Shown: positions 27,874 through 36,914 of the stretch, piece by piece | How the letters are laid out: each line of letters opens with the position of its first letter | How positions within the stretch are numbered: the stretch's first letter is position 1 | Assembly: GCA_947499595.1 (NCBI GenBank) | Contig: CANMOY010000001.1 | Span: 432,359 to 496,358, forward strand | DNA: 64,000 bases | Direction: 5' to 3' | From: an uncultured Mesonia sp. | GTDB lineage: Bacteria; Bacteroidota; Bacteroidia; Flavobacteriales; Flavobacteriaceae | The notes under the pieces: generated by a model | The model's database searches: none | Seen by the model: the letters and a program-made list of their open reading frames with translations, nothing else | What the model was told of the DNA's origin: nothing | Position numbers and translations under genes: made by a program

Positions 27874-30318
27874 TTATGCTTCATTTAAAAATTCTTCCAA
27901 TGCGTTTAAGTCGGTTATCAAAACTTGTCTGGCTTTACTACCTTCAAAAGGACCCACAATACCCGCAGCCTCCATTTGGTCAATAATTCTACCGGCACGA
28001 TTGTACCCTATCTTTAACTTACGTTGCAATAAAGAGGCAGACCCTTGCTGTGCGGTAACCAATACTTCGGCGGCTTGATTAAACAGACTATCGCGCTCGC
28101 TCACATCTATATCAAGACCTGTGCCATTTTCTTCTCCTTCATATTCTGGCAAAATGTGCGCATCGGGATAAGCTTTTTGCGCACCAATAAAATCGGTTAT
28201 TTTTTCAACCTCGGGTGTATCCACAAAGGCACATTGCAAACGAATCAAATTATTACCTTGGGTATACAGCATATCTCCTTTTCCTATCAATTGATCGGCA
28301 CCTCCTGTATCTAGTATGGTGCGCGAATCTATCTTACTGGTCACTCTAAAAGCAATACGTGCGGGGAAGTTTGCTTTTATCATACCCGTTATTACGTTAA
28401 CCGATGGTCTTTGGGTGGCTATTATCAGGTGTATTCCTATTGCTCGCGCCAATTGAGCTAGTCGCGCAATAGGAATTTCAACCTCTTTACCCGCCGTCAT
28501 AATTAAATCGGCAAATTCATCTACCACCAAAACGATATAAGGCAAAAATTTATGTCCGTTTTCCGGATTTAATTTTCTTGCTTTAAATTTCTCGTTGTAT
28601 TCTTTAATGTTACGCACCATAGCGTCTTTTAACAGCTCATAGCGACTATCCATTTCAATACAAAGCGAGTTAAGCGTATGAATTACTTTGGTATTATCGG
28701 TAATAATAGCCTCTTCGGCATTAGGTAATTTTGCCAAATAGTGGCGCTCGATTTTGTTAAACAAAGTAAGCTCAACCTTTTTTGGATCTACCAAAACAAA
28801 TTTCACTTCGGCCGGGTGTTTTTGATAAAGCAATGAAGTAAGTATAGCGTTTAATCCAACCGATTTACCCTGACCCGTTGCCCCGGCCATTAGAAGGTGA
28901 GGCATTTTTGCCAAATCGGCAACAAAAGTCTCGTTTGAGATATTTTTTCCTAAAGCAATAGGCAATTGCATCTCGGCATTTTGAAATTTAGTCGAGCCGA
29001 TTACCGAACGCATACTTACAATACTCGGATTTTTATTAGGCACCTCTATACCGATCGTCCCCTTCCCTGGTATGGGTGCTATAATACGAATTCCTAGAGC
29101 CGATAAAGATAAAGCGATATCATCTTCTAGGTTTTTAATTTTAGAAATACGCACGCCTGCTTCGGGAACAATCTCATATAAAGTCACGGTAGGCCCTACT
29201 GTAGCTTTGATTTGCGCAATTTCAATTTTATAGTTTTTAAGGGTATTAACAATATTGTTTTTGTTATTCTCTAGCTCCTCTTGGTTTATGGTAATTCCGC
29301 CTTTACCCGAGCTGTGGTCTACCAACAATTCAAGGGTAGGAAACTTAAAATTTTTCAATTCTAGAGTTGGGTCAAACTCGCCAAAATCTTTGACCAATTT
29401 GTTGCTCAAATTGCCCTCATCTACCTCTTCTTCTGCTGCTTGCTCTACTTCCATCGCCACATCATCGGTTTGATTACCAATGATAATTTTAGCGGGTTCA
29501 GCCTTGTCATCCGCTTTAGCTGAAACCTTCTCCGGTTGAGTATTTTCAAAAGTTATCGAAGAACCAAGGGTTTTCTCCTTTTCTTCGCCATTTTTATCTA
29601 GATTATTATCTTCTGCAGCTTGAGCTTCGGCTTCAGCTTTTGCTTTTTCTTGTTCAAGAAAGGCGTCTATTTCAGCTTGTTCTACATCTTTAGCCTCATC
29701 AAAATCGGCTTTCACCTGAGCTCGAGTCGTTTTAAAATATTGCCCCAAGACGTCTGGTGTTAAATTATAACGGATGATCAAATAGGCTAAAAAAAGAAAA
29801 CTCAACACAAGTATGGTACCTGCAAAGCCTAAATAATCTTGCAGATAATCGTTGAGTTCATAACCTACAATACCGCTTAATATGGCTTGTTCGGGTGCAA
29901 AGAAACCTAAAACCGTACACAACCATAACATCAAAAGTAAGCCCCAAAACCAGTAAGATTTTATTTTTGCCGCAGGCTTTCTAAAGAACCAATAAAATCC
30001 TGTAACGCTCAACAAAAAAGCAATTTGATAGGCCGCGATACCAAATCCTTTAAACATAAAGAAATGACTGATTCCCGCCCCAAATTTATTCATCACATTA
30101 TTTGCCTGCACACTCCTATCGGCGAGTGCGGCTAGCGTATCTTGATCGGCTTTCCAGTGAAACAAATAAGAGGTAAAAGCCAATAGCAAACCTAGTCCCA
30201 AGAAAAATAAAAATAGCCCTGCTAGTACCTGTTGCTTTTTGCTTGGCACCCAATTTATTTTCTTAACTACACGTTTTTTGGTCTTTACCGATTTTTTAGA
30301 TGTTTTTTTCTTAGCCAT
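27874..30318 (-). CDS. ftsK: DNA translocase FtsK/SpoIIIE
   Basis: An 814-residue divisome motor that pumps the chromosome terminus through the closing septum and activates XerCD/dif resolution. Four or five N-terminal membrane helices (about 25-190), an acidic linker (about 200-320, rich in Glu/Ala), then the alpha/beta motor with Walker A GATGQGKSVGL (about residue 478) and Walker B LVVDEFADLIM, and the C-terminal gamma winged helix (SASLLQRKLKIGYNRAGRII to the end). The N-terminus is very basic (MAKKKTSKKSVKTKKRVVKK). It is the first gene of the operon with lolA, an LptF/G permease and ribBA. Confidence 0.97.
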   Translation of the reverse strand: MAKKKTSKKSVKTKKRVVKKINWVPSKKQQVLAGLFLFFLGLGLLLAFTSYLFHWKADQDTLAALADRSVQANNVMNKFGAGISHFFMFKGFGIAAYQIAFLLSVTGFYWFFRKPAAKIKSYWFWGLLLMLWLCTVLGFFAPEQAILSGIVGYELNDYLQDYLGFAGTILVLSFLFLAYLIIRYNLTPDVLGQYFKTTRAQVKADFDEAKDVEQAEIDAFLEQEKAKAEAEAQAAEDNNLDKNGEEKEKTLGSSITFENTQPEKVSAKADDKAEPAKIIIGNQTDDVAMEVEQAAEEEVDEGNLSNKLVKDFGEFDPTLELKNFKFPTLELLVDHSSGKGGITINQEELENNKNNIVNTLKNYKIEIAQIKATVGPTVTLYEIVPEAGVRISKIKNLEDDIALSLSALGIRIIAPIPGKGTIGIEVPNKNPSIVSMRSVIGSTKFQNAEMQLPIALGKNISNETFVADLAKMPHLLMAGATGQGKSVGLNAILTSLLYQKHPAEVKFVLVDPKKVELTLFNKIERHYLAKLPNAEEAIITDNTKVIHTLNSLCIEMDSRYELLKDAMVRNIKEYNEKFKARKLNPENGHKFLPYIVLVVDEFADLIMTAGKEVEIPIARLAQLARAIGIHLIIATQRPSVNVITGMIKANFPARIAFRVTSKIDSRTILDTGGADQLIGKGDMLYTQGNNLIRLQCAFVDTPEVEKITDFIGAQKAYPDAHILPEYEGEENGTGLDIDVSERDSLFNQAAEVLVTAQQGSASLLQRKLKIGYNRAGRIIDQMEAAGIVGPFEGSKARQVLITDLNALEEFLNEA

Positions 30319-30339
30319 TCACATTAATTGATTCGCAGA

Positions 30340-30347
30340 CAAAAGTA
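30340..30347 (-). promoter_or_regulatory. Possible -7 promoter box ahead of ftsK
   Basis: On the minus strand this reads TACTTTTG, a match to TAnnTTTG, 22 bp before the ftsK ATG. No clear -33 element is seen. Confidence 0.4.
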
Positions 30348-30388
30348 CAAATATGATTAATTAAACCACAGACGCCAGCATTTTAAAT

Positions 30389-30751
30389 TTAGAAATTTAT
30401 ATAGGGGCAATAAATTAAAAGGCCAATAATTACTGCAACGCAAGCGCCTATGAAAACCGCTCCCGCTGCCAAATCTTTTATCTTTCCTATTTTCTCATGA
30501 AAGTCTGGATGTATAAAATCGGCTATTTCTTCAATGGCCGAATTAGCTCCTTCTAATCCCATCACTAAACCTATGGCAAAAAGTTGCATCATCCATTCTG
30601 TTCTGGAAATGCCGACAAACCACCCCAGTAAACAAACGCAAACGCCAATAAAGAATTGTGCTTGTATGCTATGTTCATACCGCAAAAGCAAATAGGCTCC
30701 TTTAATAGCATACAAGCCACCTTTAAGCCTACCGCGTATAAATTTTTTCAT
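30389..30751 (-). CDS. dgkA: Diacylglycerol kinase family protein (DgkA type)
   Basis: A 120-residue integral membrane kinase with three helices. The family's key segment is LEGANSAIEEIADFIHPDFH ... KIGKIKDLAAGAVFIGA, containing the catalytic Glu and the metal-binding Asn-Ser-Glu pattern. In Gram-negative bacteria DgkA recycles diacylglycerol; some family members phosphorylate undecaprenol instead. It lies 70 bp upstream of ftsK in the same orientation and may be expressed from its own promoter. Confidence 0.92.
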   Translation of the reverse strand: MKKFIRGRLKGGLYAIKGAYLLLRYEHSIQAQFFIGVCVCLLGWFVGISRTEWMMQLFAIGLVMGLEGANSAIEEIADFIHPDFHEKIGKIKDLAAGAVFIGACVAVIIGLLIYCPYINF

Positions 30752-30954
30752 GTGTATAAAAATCCGTTTAGGTAAATATAGAGTTTAAGCCTTTACCCTC
30801 AAAATTTGTTTTGTAATTATACACAATAGAGTAACTATTAAAAAGGTTTAACCTGATTCATCAAGACCTAGTAATCTTAAAAGCTGAAAGCTTGTCTAAA
30901 TATGGGTTATAGCTGCTTATTATAAAAACTTAGGCTAATCTTAGTATTATGTTA

Positions 30955-31938
30955 CTATTGAATCTTGACATTCAACGGGCCCACCCAAGCCGTTTTGGAT
31001 CCATCTAAACATACAGTGCGCACATAAAAATCGTAATTAACATTAGGTGAAATTTGGGTGTATGTAATTTGTGTTCCATAATCTGATCGTGACTCAATGG
31101 CCGATGATTCAGGAGATTTATGTTTTCCCACTAAATTAAACTCGTAGGTTTTGTTGTTGCCATCGTCTTTCCAACTTATACTAGCCCCAACAGGATCACC
31201 AAAGAAATTATATTCGGTATAATACGACAGGTTGTAAGGTTCTAAACATACATTTTGATTCTGTTCTGCAAAATAGGAAACAGGACCCACCCAGGCACTA
31301 TGTCCTAGATCAATATTACAATAGGCCCGCACATAAGCATCATACACTTTGTTCTTTTCTAAACTTAAATCAAAAATCGTTTCGCTATTGGAACTTAGCT
31401 TTTGGCCTTGCCCCACTTCAAAGCCTTGTGCACCATACTCTACCTCGTAAAACGAAGCATCATTTTCATTATCGTAATAATTCCACGCTAAATATCCGTT
31501 AAATTCTAATGCATAAGGATTTTCACAAAAAGAAGAAATATTTATCGTTTCTGGACCAAACCAATCGGTTTTTTTACCGTTTTCTTGAACACCGCGAATC
31601 CAGAAATGATATACCACATCGCTAGCAAAAATCAAATCTCTAATTGGTTTTTCAACCCGTTGCTGATTAGAGGTAGTAAAAAAATCGGCCCATTCAGCTT
31701 GAACTTCATAGCCCGCTTCCGCGAAAGCGATTTCGACATAATCAAATTCGCCACGAATGCCATAATAAAAGTCTAATGAACTACCGTTTTGAGACACCTC
31801 AAAATAATCGATTTGATTCTGGGAAGCACTGCCTTCATCATCTTTAGAGCATCCCCATAAAAGGCCGAGAACCAAAACTAAATAAGCCTGCATTCTTAAC
31901 TTCGCTATATCAGCAACCACTTTTCTTAGAACTAACAT
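30955..31938 (-). CDS. Lipoprotein with fibronectin type III-like repeats
   Basis: Up to 327 residues. A lipobox LLWGC at about residue 30 is preceded by a hydrophobic stretch; the start at 31938 supplies the basic n-region, while a Met 15 codons later (MQAYLVLVL) would lack it. The mature part has two or three repeats of about 85-100 residues, each with a Cys-x-x-Pro-Tyr opening (CENPYALEF, CLEPYNLSY) and a closing WxGP motif (DWFGPETI, AWVGPVSYF, AWVGPLNVK), typical of fibronectin type III folds in flavobacterial surface proteins. It is divergent from the next lipoprotein gene. Codons here carry a palindromic CGCTTCCGCGAAAGCG element at 31714-31729. Confidence 0.8.
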   Translation of the reverse strand: MLVLRKVVADIAKLRMQAYLVLVLGLLWGCSKDDEGSASQNQIDYFEVSQNGSSLDFYYGIRGEFDYVEIAFAEAGYEVQAEWADFFTTSNQQRVEKPIRDLIFASDVVYHFWIRGVQENGKKTDWFGPETINISSFCENPYALEFNGYLAWNYYDNENDASFYEVEYGAQGFEVGQGQKLSSNSETIFDLSLEKNKVYDAYVRAYCNIDLGHSAWVGPVSYFAEQNQNVCLEPYNLSYYTEYNFFGDPVGASISWKDDGNNKTYEFNLVGKHKSPESSAIESRSDYGTQITYTQISPNVNYDFYVRTVCLDGSKTAWVGPLNVKIQ

Positions 31939-32048
31939 TTCCTTAAATTTTGCGGATCAATATACGCTAATTTTTCATTATTTTTAATAATTTTAGCACA
32001 ACAGAGATTTTAAACCATCAACTTCTATCGTTTAATAAATTCTATCAA

Positions 32049-32696
32049 TTGAAAAAAGTAAACAAAACCAATCGCTTTTTAATTTTAATACCAACTTTAT
32101 TGGTAACACTCCTCAATTTTTCGTGCAAAGAAAATGTAGAATCGGCAAATGGAAAACAAAGTGAATTATTGACTAAGATTGAGGCCGTACAAGAACAAAT
32201 AATGGCGCAAGGTGATATCACGAAAACAGAAGAACAGGCTCTTAAAAGTCTCTGCCAAATAATTGCTCGTAATGATGGCTTAGCTCGTTATACCTCTGAA
32301 AATAGCATACTATTAAAGAATGTACAAACGCCACCTGTATTTCCTGGTTGTGAGAATCAAAAAAAAGAAGACATTACCGCCTGTTTTTATGAGAAAATAA
32401 CCACCTACATTGAAAAAGAATTTAATACACAAATAATTAAGGACCTTAATCTATCACAACCTAAACAACTGGCCGCCTTTTTTATTATAGACGAAACGGG
32501 AAACAGTACAGGTTTAAAGGTAAGAAATGCCGAAATTACGGTACAGGCCGAAGTTTTGTCGGTACTAAGAAAACTACCCGTTATGCAACCTGCTAAGCAT
32601 CACAATGAAAAAGTTTCGGTGCTATGCTCTATTCTAATTACTTATAAAGAAAATATAAAAGTAAAGCTTACCTACCTACCAGAAAGACCAGAATAA
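32049..32696 (+). CDS. Lipoprotein with TonB C-terminal-like domain
   Basis: A 215-residue protein reading from a TTG start (no ATG upstream in frame) that begins MKKVNKTNRFLILIPTLLVT with a lipobox at LLNFSC. The C-terminal half follows the TonB-C pattern of Bacteroidetes: a P-V-F-P-G-C-E opening (PPVFPGCENQKKEDITACF), then FIIDETGNSTGLKVRNAEIT and LSVLRKLPVMQPAKHHNEKV. In this phylum such domains occur in many periplasmic proteins besides TonB itself. No membrane anchor other than the lipid is present, so an energy-transducing role is unlikely. Confidence 0.75.
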   Translation: MKKVNKTNRFLILIPTLLVTLLNFSCKENVESANGKQSELLTKIEAVQEQIMAQGDITKTEEQALKSLCQIIARNDGLARYTSENSILLKNVQTPPVFPGCENQKKEDITACFYEKITTYIEKEFNTQIIKDLNLSQPKQLAAFFIIDETGNSTGLKVRNAEITVQAEVLSVLRKLPVMQPAKHHNEKVSVLCSILITYKENIKVKLTYLPERPE

Positions 32697-33761
32697 TTTT
32701 GATTTTCGCATATTTTCTAACCAACTTTTCCGCACCAAAGTTTAAATAGCAATTACTATAATAGCTAAATTTATAGATATAAAAAACCCGATATACTTTT
32801 GTCGGAGGTGAATATTAAATTCAATCACCTCATAATCTACAAATTTTTATAGCTTTGAGAATAGCTTTTATTTGATCATCCTAATTTCTATCAGCCAAAT
32901 TTACAAACCTATTTAAATCGACCAATGTAGCCTAAATAAGCAGCTGAATTAATTATGGAGAATTAGCGCATCCCCTATAAACACTATTAACGTACTTCAT
33001 ACCTCCTGTAACTTTCTACGTCTAAAACAAGTATTCTTACTACTTAGCAAGATAAGTTAAAATCCTAAGATACTTCATAGCTCCCTCGAAGTTAGCTCGA
33101 TACTCCTTCGATAAAACTTCGATAAACCCTTATATTTCGAGGGGTCAACGAAGAAGTATCGAAGGAGTTACGAAGCAGCTATGCTTTTACCCTCCTTATT
33201 GCTGGGGAATTTTCTTACGTGAATTTTAAGCAACTAGACCTATATCAAGACATGTACTCTACCAATATTTTGGTCAGGCCTCATAAAAATTCAATTCTCA
33301 ATACGAAAAACAACAGCTATAAAATATTTGTTCAATTCGGTTGAAACCGATATAATATCGAGTAGGTTTTAATTTGGTTGTTGTATATACACGTCTGGAA
33401 ATCAAACGGACTTTTCATTCCCCGTGCCTTGTTTTAAATAACGCTGGTTCAACTACTTTTAAGAATAAAAGAACTAAGCAAAGATTTTGAGTTGTACAGG
33501 AAAGAAAATTACCATTAAAATAGCCGACCAGGCAACGTTTCACATTGCTAAAAATTGCCAAGAAAAACTACCCACTCACTAGGCCTTGTTCTAAGAAAAT
33601 AACTAAACAATTAAACGTAAATTGTCGTGCGGAGAAAATCACAATAAAGAAGTTTATTTAAATGGAGATATGGAGTTGTGATGCAAATCACAAAATCCGT
33701 TTTCAGCCAACAAAACTCCAGAGCCAATTTTGAAAATCGTAACCTTTAAGTTACATTTATA
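32697..33761. other. Gene-poor stretch of about 1.1 kb
   Basis: No convincing coding frame was found on either strand. It holds a TATACTTTTG promoter-like motif near 32787-32796 with no gene behind it, a structured inverted-repeat element at 33076-33183, and short peptide-like fragments interrupted by stops (for example around 33510-33580). It looks like decayed accessory DNA between the lipoprotein gene and a toxin-gene remnant. Confidence 0.6.
33076..33183. repeat. Structured inverted-repeat element
   Basis: Three paired arms within 108 bp: CATAGCT (33076-33082) with AGCTATG (33177-33183); CCCTCGAA (33083-33090) with TTCGAGGG (33136-33143); ACTCCTTCGATA (33102-33113) with TATCGAAGGAGT (33158-33169). 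The last two are interleaved, not nested. Short TTCGATAAA direct repeats lie inside. It resembles the palindromic intergenic elements scattered in Flavobacteriia genomes. Confidence 0.6.
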
Positions 33762-33977
33762 GTGATAGAGAAAATTAGAAAGGTAATAGCTTATAAAAAC
33801 TATTTTCAAGATTTTCTGACTAAACAACCAATAAAAGTTCAGGATAAGATTTTTAAAGTAACCGAAGCAATAGAAACATTTGAACAAATTGCTCAAAACT
33901 TAAAATCTTCACTATCTTTAATGAGGTTACAAATTATTTTTAAGGATAGAATGACCAATATGACGAATTTACCTTAA
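33762..33977 (+). pseudogene. Truncated HigB/Gp49-like toxin gene
   Basis: Seventy-one codons from a GTG start. The first 45 residues, with KIRKVIAYKNYFQDFLTKQP and KVQDKIFKVTEAIETFEQI, have the look of the RelE-superfamily HigB/phage Gp49-like toxins of Bacteroidetes, which run to about 110 residues. After FEQIA the expected YLKHIEGTDGLYEIR-type core and its basic catalytic residues are absent, and the frame ends in an unrelated tail. No antitoxin (HTH) gene follows; the next gene is a serine hydrolase. Family assignment rests on remembered family sequence and is moderate. Confidence 0.45.
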
Positions 33978-33985
33978 AAAACAAA

Positions 33986-35014
33986 ATGACTAAACCTAAA
34001 AAAATAAAGCAGATTGTGAAATCAGTGTTACTGATTGGAACCTTTATTTCTTTATTTTTTGTGCCCTGGGTTTTGGTAAAGGCTTGGATTTTACCATTAC
34101 CAGATAGCCTTCAAGAACAAGTAGATGAAGCATTAGGATATGGTTTTGACGGAATGATTGTTTACGTAGATCAAGCAGGAAAAGATCCTCAATTCTATAC
34201 AGGAGGATGGAAAGAAAGAGAAAAGCAAATACCCGCCGAGCCACAATCATTATTCAAAATTGCCAGTATCAGCAAATTATATACCGCTGTAGCAGCCACA
34301 AAATTGGTAAAAGAAAAGCGCTTGTCTTTTGACCGCACTTTAACCGATTACCTTCCCCAACTACGATACCGAATAGAAAATGCCGATGAAATCACCTTAA
34401 AAATGATGATTCAACATCGCTCTGGAATTCCGAACTATACAGACAATCCATCGTTTTGGGAAAACGAAGAAAAAAATTACAAAACTCCCCTAAAATTTGC
34501 TTTAGACTTGCCGGCCAGTTTTAAACCAGGTAAAGATTATGAATATTCAAATACCAATTATATATTGTTACGGCAGATAATGGATAAGGTTTTAGCATAC
34601 AATCACCACGAATATATAAAAGAAAAAATTTTAATACCCTTAAACCTTAAAAACACCTACTTTACAATTGACGAAGTAGATATAAATGATTTAATGAGTG
34701 GGTATTACGTGGGAATTGAAAAAGATTTCAAATTCAGAGACAATGGAATGATAGCAACGGCAGAAGATGTGGGAATATTTATTAGAGCCTTGAATGATGG
34801 TTCCGTATTTCAAAAAGGAGAACAAGAAATCTATCCCTATAAATATGAACATGGCGGTTTAGCAGTAGGCTACCAAAGCTTGGCAGAATACCATGAAGAT
34901 ATTGATACGGTGGTGGTTCAATTTATCAATACAACCAATTTTGAAGGTTATGAGTATAATTTGTCTGAAATAATAATCAATCGAATGGTGAAAATCATAA
35001 AAAAGAGGAGTTAG
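33986..35014 (+). CDS. Serine hydrolase of the class C beta-lactamase/DD-peptidase fold
   Basis: A 342-residue protein with an N-terminal membrane anchor (about residues 13-36, LLIGTFISLFFVPWVLVKAW) and a periplasmic beta-lactamase-fold domain. The catalytic SxxK is SISK (in LFKIASISKLYTAVAATKL, about residue 93), the YxN is YSN in GKDYEYSNTNYILLRQI, and the third motif is HGG in YEHGGLAVGYQS. These define the penicillin-binding/esterase EstB-like group; the physiological substrate is unknown. It lies directly after the toxin-gene remnant. Confidence 0.9.
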   Translation: MTKPKKIKQIVKSVLLIGTFISLFFVPWVLVKAWILPLPDSLQEQVDEALGYGFDGMIVYVDQAGKDPQFYTGGWKEREKQIPAEPQSLFKIASISKLYTAVAATKLVKEKRLSFDRTLTDYLPQLRYRIENADEITLKMMIQHRSGIPNYTDNPSFWENEEKNYKTPLKFALDLPASFKPGKDYEYSNTNYILLRQIMDKVLAYNHHEYIKEKILIPLNLKNTYFTIDEVDINDLMSGYYVGIEKDFKFRDNGMIATAEDVGIFIRALNDGSVFQKGEQEIYPYKYEHGGLAVGYQSLAEYHEDIDTVVVQFINTTNFEGYEYNLSEIIINRMVKIIKKRS

Positions 35015-35034
35015 GTAAAATCACATTTATATTC

Positions 35035-35190
35035 ATCGCTTTCGCGGAATTAAATAAAACAGATCTAGTTGAATTTTTCTTTTAAAAAATGGTTTTTCTC
35101 AGTAACCAACGTAAGATTTATGTCAATAACCAATAATTCTACTTATAGTGGATAAAATACTACTAGAAACCATTATATTTGAGTGGGGAT
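35035..35190 (+). repeat. Promoter-bearing direct repeat, copy A
   Basis: About 156 bp, closely matching 35991-36145. It begins with ATCGCTTTCGCGGAATTAAA, shares the central CAACGTAAGATTTATGTCAA block, and ends with TATATTTGAGTGGGGAT. TATATTTG (35174-35181) fits the TAnnTTTG promoter box and lies 44 bp before the methyltransferase start. Confidence 0.8.
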
Positions 35191-35224
35191 AATGAGTTGC
35201 CAGTAATTATGACCAACACTAGGA

Positions 35225-35938
35225 ATGAAAGAAATCTACGAGCCTAAATTTGTTGAAAAGCTATTTGATAAAATGAGTAGTTCGTATGCAAAAATGAATT
35301 ACATAACCTCATTTGGATTTAGTGAAAGATGGAGAAGACAGTGTGTCAAGCAAATTGAAATCGAAAAAGGAAAAATAGTTGTCGATTTAATGACTGGCAT
35401 GGGAGAATGTTGGAAACACATTTTAAAAGATTCAGACAAAAACTCAAAACTAATTGCAATGGACTTCTCTACTGAGATGATAAATCGTGCGGAGAAAAAT
35501 AAATCGAAATTCAAAAAATTTAAAATTGAGATACTTAAAGAAAATGTTTTTGACAATTCAATTCCGAACGAATCTGCTGATTATGTAATTTCAGGTTTTG
35601 GGTTAAAGACATTTAATGATGATCAACTTGGAAAATTATCAAACGAAATTTATCGAATTTTAAAACCAAACGGAAAGTTTTCCTTAATCGACGTTTCTGT
35701 TCCAAAAAGTAAAATAATAAATCCCTTTTATATGTTTTACTTGAAAAATATTATTCCTATTTTAGGAAAAGTATTTCTTGGAAGTCCAGAGACTTATAAA
35801 ATGTTAGGAGTTTATACAGAAGAGTTTGGAAACTCAAAAAATACATTTCGAATTTTTAACGGTCATGAATTTGAAGTTGAATATGTAGAATATTTTTTCG
35901 GTTGTGCAAGTGGAATAAAAGGAAGAAAAATAAAATAG
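35225..35938 (+). CDS. Class I SAM-dependent methyltransferase (UbiE-like)
   Basis: A 237-residue protein. The start KFVEKLFDKMSSSYAKMNYI, TSFGFSERWRRQC resembles the UbiE/COQ5 N-terminus (FDxIAxxYDxxN...SxGxxxxWR). Motif I is VVDLMTGMGECWKHIL (SAM-binding D-x-x-x-G-x-G), the acidic loop is LIAMDFSTEMINRAEKN, and the later motif is YRILKPNGKFSLIDVSVPKS. The true menaquinone UbiE usually sits elsewhere and is more conserved, so the acceptor is unknown. The gene is preceded by a 156-bp direct repeat that supplies a promoter box. Confidence 0.85.
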   Translation: MKEIYEPKFVEKLFDKMSSSYAKMNYITSFGFSERWRRQCVKQIEIEKGKIVVDLMTGMGECWKHILKDSDKNSKLIAMDFSTEMINRAEKNKSKFKKFKIEILKENVFDNSIPNESADYVISGFGLKTFNDDQLGKLSNEIYRILKPNGKFSLIDVSVPKSKIINPFYMFYLKNIIPILGKVFLGSPETYKMLGVYTEEFGNSKNTFRIFNGHEFEVEYVEYFFGCASGIKGRKIK

Positions 35939-35990
35939 CTGACACTAATAATTATGCATTAGAAAATGCTTTACCACACATACTTAAATT

Positions 35991-36145
35991 ATCGCTTTCG
36001 CGGAATTAAATAAAATAGATCTATGTGAATTTTTCGTTTAAAAATGATTTTTCTCAGTAATCAACGTAAGATTTATGTCAATAACCAATGATTCTGGTTT
36101 TATTGGATAAAATACAACCACAAACCAGTATATTTGAGTGGGGAT
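35991..36145 (+). repeat. Promoter-bearing direct repeat, copy B
   Basis: About 155 bp, homologous to copy A along its whole length with scattered substitutions. TATATTTG at 36129-36136 lies 45 bp ahead of the next ATG, the same spacing as in copy A. Confidence 0.8.
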
Positions 36146-36180
36146 ATTATATGCCCTAAAAAGCTCAAAACTTCCTCAAA

Positions 36181-36732
36181 ATGGAACAAATAAAAATAAT
36201 ACTCTTTGCCTTAGCTTCTTTCTTTGGTATTGAAAATGGTAGAATAGCTGCTGAGAAGACCGACATCACAATCTATCCAGAGAATAAAAAAATTGAAGTT
36301 GTTCAAGAAAAATTGTTTAGTATTCTTCAATCAAAAACAGATAGTACATTGGTAGTAGAGCAATGGAATAAAATTCTTGATCTGAAAAGAGATGAAGAAG
36401 CCTGGTCAGAAGAGTTAAATGAATTTCCAATCAAAAACTTTGAGCTTTTCACGAATAACAATACAATTCAACCACACTTAATACTTCATTATACAGAAGA
36501 AATTAACTTAAAAGCATTGGGAATATGGTATAACAAAGAAAAAAATGAATTTTCAATTAATAACATTCCTCAACACAATCTAAAAACCGATGATGGAAAA
36601 TTAGTAGGGAATTATTGGTTTTTTAAAGCTAAGGATACCATCGCCTTTAGTATAGAACCATTTCTTCAACTGCCAAATGCCTATGAAAAATTAAAAACGC
36701 CATTAGAAAAATTAGTAAAAACAGATAATTAA
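36181..36732 (+). CDS. Protein of unknown function
   Basis: A 183-residue protein with no recognised domain. The N-terminus MEQIKIILFALASFFGIENG may be a weak signal or membrane segment. The rest is soluble, rich in Glu, Lys, Asn and Ile, with a stretch of beta character (IQPHLILHYTEEINLKALGI, WYNKEKNEFSINNI) and the closing LVGNYWFFKAKDTIAFSIEP. It is accepted because it is long, has a start 45 bp behind a promoter box in the second copy of the direct repeat, and has consistent codon use. Low GC and the isolated position suggest an accessory gene. Confidence 0.6.
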   Translation: MEQIKIILFALASFFGIENGRIAAEKTDITIYPENKKIEVVQEKLFSILQSKTDSTLVVEQWNKILDLKRDEEAWSEELNEFPIKNFELFTNNNTIQPHLILHYTEEINLKALGIWYNKEKNEFSINNIPQHNLKTDDGKLVGNYWFFKAKDTIAFSIEPFLQLPNAYEKLKTPLEKLVKTDN

Positions 36733-36914
36733 TACCATCTGCTGGCCAATTGATTTTTCAATAAGATCTAAAGGATTCAAAATTAGATGAAATTTCATAC
36801 TTTCCCTATTTCGCGTCCAAGGTCGTTAATGGGTAGAAAGAAAAAAAATAAACCTAAATCTAATCCGCTAAGGAAAGTAACTAAACATAAAAATCACCAA
36901 ATAAATATCGAAAT

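Noticed and set aside
33510..33580. GNAT acetyltransferase-like fragment
   Set aside because: A short plus-strand frame reads roughly like the start of an acetyltransferase but is closed by stops on both sides after about 23 codons; too short to call.
33986..35014. Antibiotic-resistance beta-lactamase
   Set aside because: The fold and SxxK/YxN motifs are present, but the sequence is of the general serine hydrolase/EstB type; no evidence of beta-lactam hydrolysis.
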